Shown in pieces: positions 6,765 to 7,725 of a stretch of 7,725 nt of DNA (within the stretch, counting starts at the first letter, position 1; each line of letters begins with the position of its first letter). Location: the NCBI GenBank assembly GCA_964544865.1, contig CAZJDV010000103.1:1-7725 (forward strand). The letters run 5' to 3'. Position numbers and translations under genes: made by a program. Source of the DNA: CAZJDV01 sp964544865 (GTDB taxonomy: Bacteria > Chloroflexota > Dehalococcoidia > Lucifugimonadales > CAJWER01). The notes beneath the pieces were generated by a model. It saw only the letters and a program-made list of their open reading frames with translations, did not search any database and was not told the DNA's origin.

Positions 6765-6840
6765 GGGGGCTGGGGTACGGGGTACAGGGTGCGGATTGGG
6801 GTTCGGTCGGCAAAATGTCGTTGGGACAAGAGGTTAGATC
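6765..6840. other. G/T-rich intergenic spacer
   Basis: These 76 bases separate the hydrolase from the dehydratase gene. The first half is rich in G and T with short iterations (GGGGTACGGGGTACAGGGTGCGG). It is similar in composition to copies A-C but does not align convincingly with them. AGAGG near 6829-6833 is a plausible Shine-Dalgarno for the ATG at 6841. No terminator was recognised. Confidence 0.5.
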
Positions 6841-7725
6841 ATGAAGATCACCGAGATTCGCCCGTGGATCGTGGATGTGGCGGGGAGAGACGAGGGTTCT
6901 AAGGCGGGCGGCCGGCCGGCCGGCAAAGCCGCTGGTCTTCGTGGAGGTGAGCACCGACGAGGGTATCACCGGCTGGGGAGAGATCACCACCTACCCGAGC
7001 GATGTCGCCAACAGGGCGGTCACGGGGATGGTGCGGGACTCCGCTGAGCTGCTGATAGGGGAGGATCCTTCGCGCATCGAGGCGCTATGGAACAAGCTCT
7101 TTCGCCAGTTCACCTACGTCGGCACCCGCGGGGCTGTCAGCGCGGTGGTCAGCAGCATCGACATCGCCCTCTGGGACATTCGCGGCAAAGTGCTTGGCCA
7201 GCCCGTCTACAAGCTGCTGGGCGGCGAAGTCCGTGACAGGATAGGGCTGTACACCCACCCACCCAGGCCCCATACCCCCGAGCAGGCCGCCGCCGACGCC
7301 CGGGAGATCGTCGACTCCGGCCACCGCGCCCTGAAGCTGGACCCGTTCTGGAAGGAGATGGCCGGCAAGTCTATCGCCTACATGGACGGCCAGATCAGCC
7401 CCCGGATCGCCGCGAAGGCAGTAGAGATCATCGCGGCGATTCGCGAGGAGGTCGGCCCTGAGATCGAGATGCTGATTGACGCCCACGGCAATTTCAACAT
7501 GCCCACGGCGGTGTCACTCGCCAACAGCCTGGCGCCCTACGGCATACACTGGTTCGAGGAGCCCGTGCCCCCCGAGAGCTACCACGCGCTCAGCCAGGTG
7601 CGCGAGCAGGTGTCCGTTCACATATGCGTCGGGGAGCGCCTGCACACCCGGTTCGAGTTCCTGCCCATACTCGAGAACCAACTGGCCGACTTCATCATGC
7701 CCGACGTGACCTGGACCGGCGGCAT
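6841..7725 (+). CDS. Enolase-superfamily sugar-acid dehydratase, DgoD-like, frameshifted and partial
   Basis: The gene opens at ATG 6841 with MKITEIRPWIVDV and shifts frame between about 6905 and 6927. From AAG at 6926 it continues open to the window edge. Removing one base there, for example from AAA at 6925-6927, gives about 294 residues with the N-terminal capping domain (KPLVFVEVSTDEGITGWGE) and most of the barrel. Metal ligands are D213, E239 and E265 in the repaired numbering, with H215 beside the first (IDAHGNF, FEEPVPPE, VGERLHTRFEF). Their 26-residue spacing equals that of E. coli galactonate dehydratase DgoD (D183, E209, E235), and the D-x-H pair matches D183/H185. The catalytic His equivalent to DgoD H285 would lie beyond the window. 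The family uses Mg2+ to dehydrate sugar acids to 2-keto-3-deoxy acids. The exact substrate (galactonate, another aldonate or an aldarate) cannot be resolved. The frameshift may be a sequencing error at a difficult GC-rich repeat. Confidence 0.83.
6911..6924. repeat. GGCC-repeat perfect palindrome at the frameshift
   Basis: A 14-base perfect palindrome made of tandem GGCC units (GCCGGCCGGCCGGC) lies inside the 5' end of the dehydratase gene, exactly where the reading frame changes. Such sequence can form stable hairpins and is prone to polymerase slippage or base-calling error. Confidence 0.7.

Noticed and set aside
6911..6924. GC-rich palindrome as a rho-independent terminator
   Set aside because: It lies inside the dehydratase coding region, has no loop in its tandem form and no following T run.

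Overview
The window is a compact, GC-rich stretch with every supportable gene on the + strand. It looks like bacterial chromosome from an uncultivated environmental lineage. The tandem paralogous sialidase-fold genes, the unusual ceramidase-like protein and the enolase-superfamily sugar-acid dehydratase recall metabolically expanded marine, soil or sponge-associated groups (Chloroflexota, Poribacteria-like, Latescibacterota or Planctomycetota). No marker gene fixes the phylum, so the taxonomy is a guess. No RNA gene, insertion sequence, CRISPR array, phage gene or convincing terminator was seen.

Layout. Positions 1-136 hold the last 44 codons of a BNR/Asp-box sialidase-fold gene (here S0). 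A short G/T-rich repeat follows, then a full paralog S1 (238-1281). A neutral/alkaline-ceramidase-like gene (1298-2596) comes 16 bases later. A second, longer paralog S2 (2654-3804) is broken by a one-base frameshift in a G run near 3006-3010. A second copy of the intergenic repeat leads to paralog S3 (3873-4913), and a third copy follows S3. Next are a CPPED1-like calcineurin-type metallophosphoesterase (4993-5850) and an alpha/beta hydrolase (5853-6764), whose ribosome binding site lies inside the end of the phosphoesterase gene. A G/T-rich spacer leads to a galactonate-dehydratase-like enolase-superfamily gene. It starts at 6841, is frameshifted at a GGCC-repeat palindrome near 6905-6927, and runs off the right edge.

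How the genes may work together. The set reads as a catabolic cluster: glycan-processing beta-propellers (three visible in full plus one partial), an amide or ester hydrolase of the ceramidase fold, a phosphatase, an esterase, and a dehydratase for an aldonic or aldaric acid. None of the complete proteins has a visible signal peptide or membrane segment, so they would act in the cytoplasm on imported material unless exported by an unrecognised route. A joint pathway is inferred only from co-orientation and tight spacing.

The observations most worth following are the sialidase paralog array with its repeated intergenic element, the ceramidase-like protein with Thr where the family nucleophile is Ser, and the two single-base frameshifts, both in sequence contexts prone to sequencing error.
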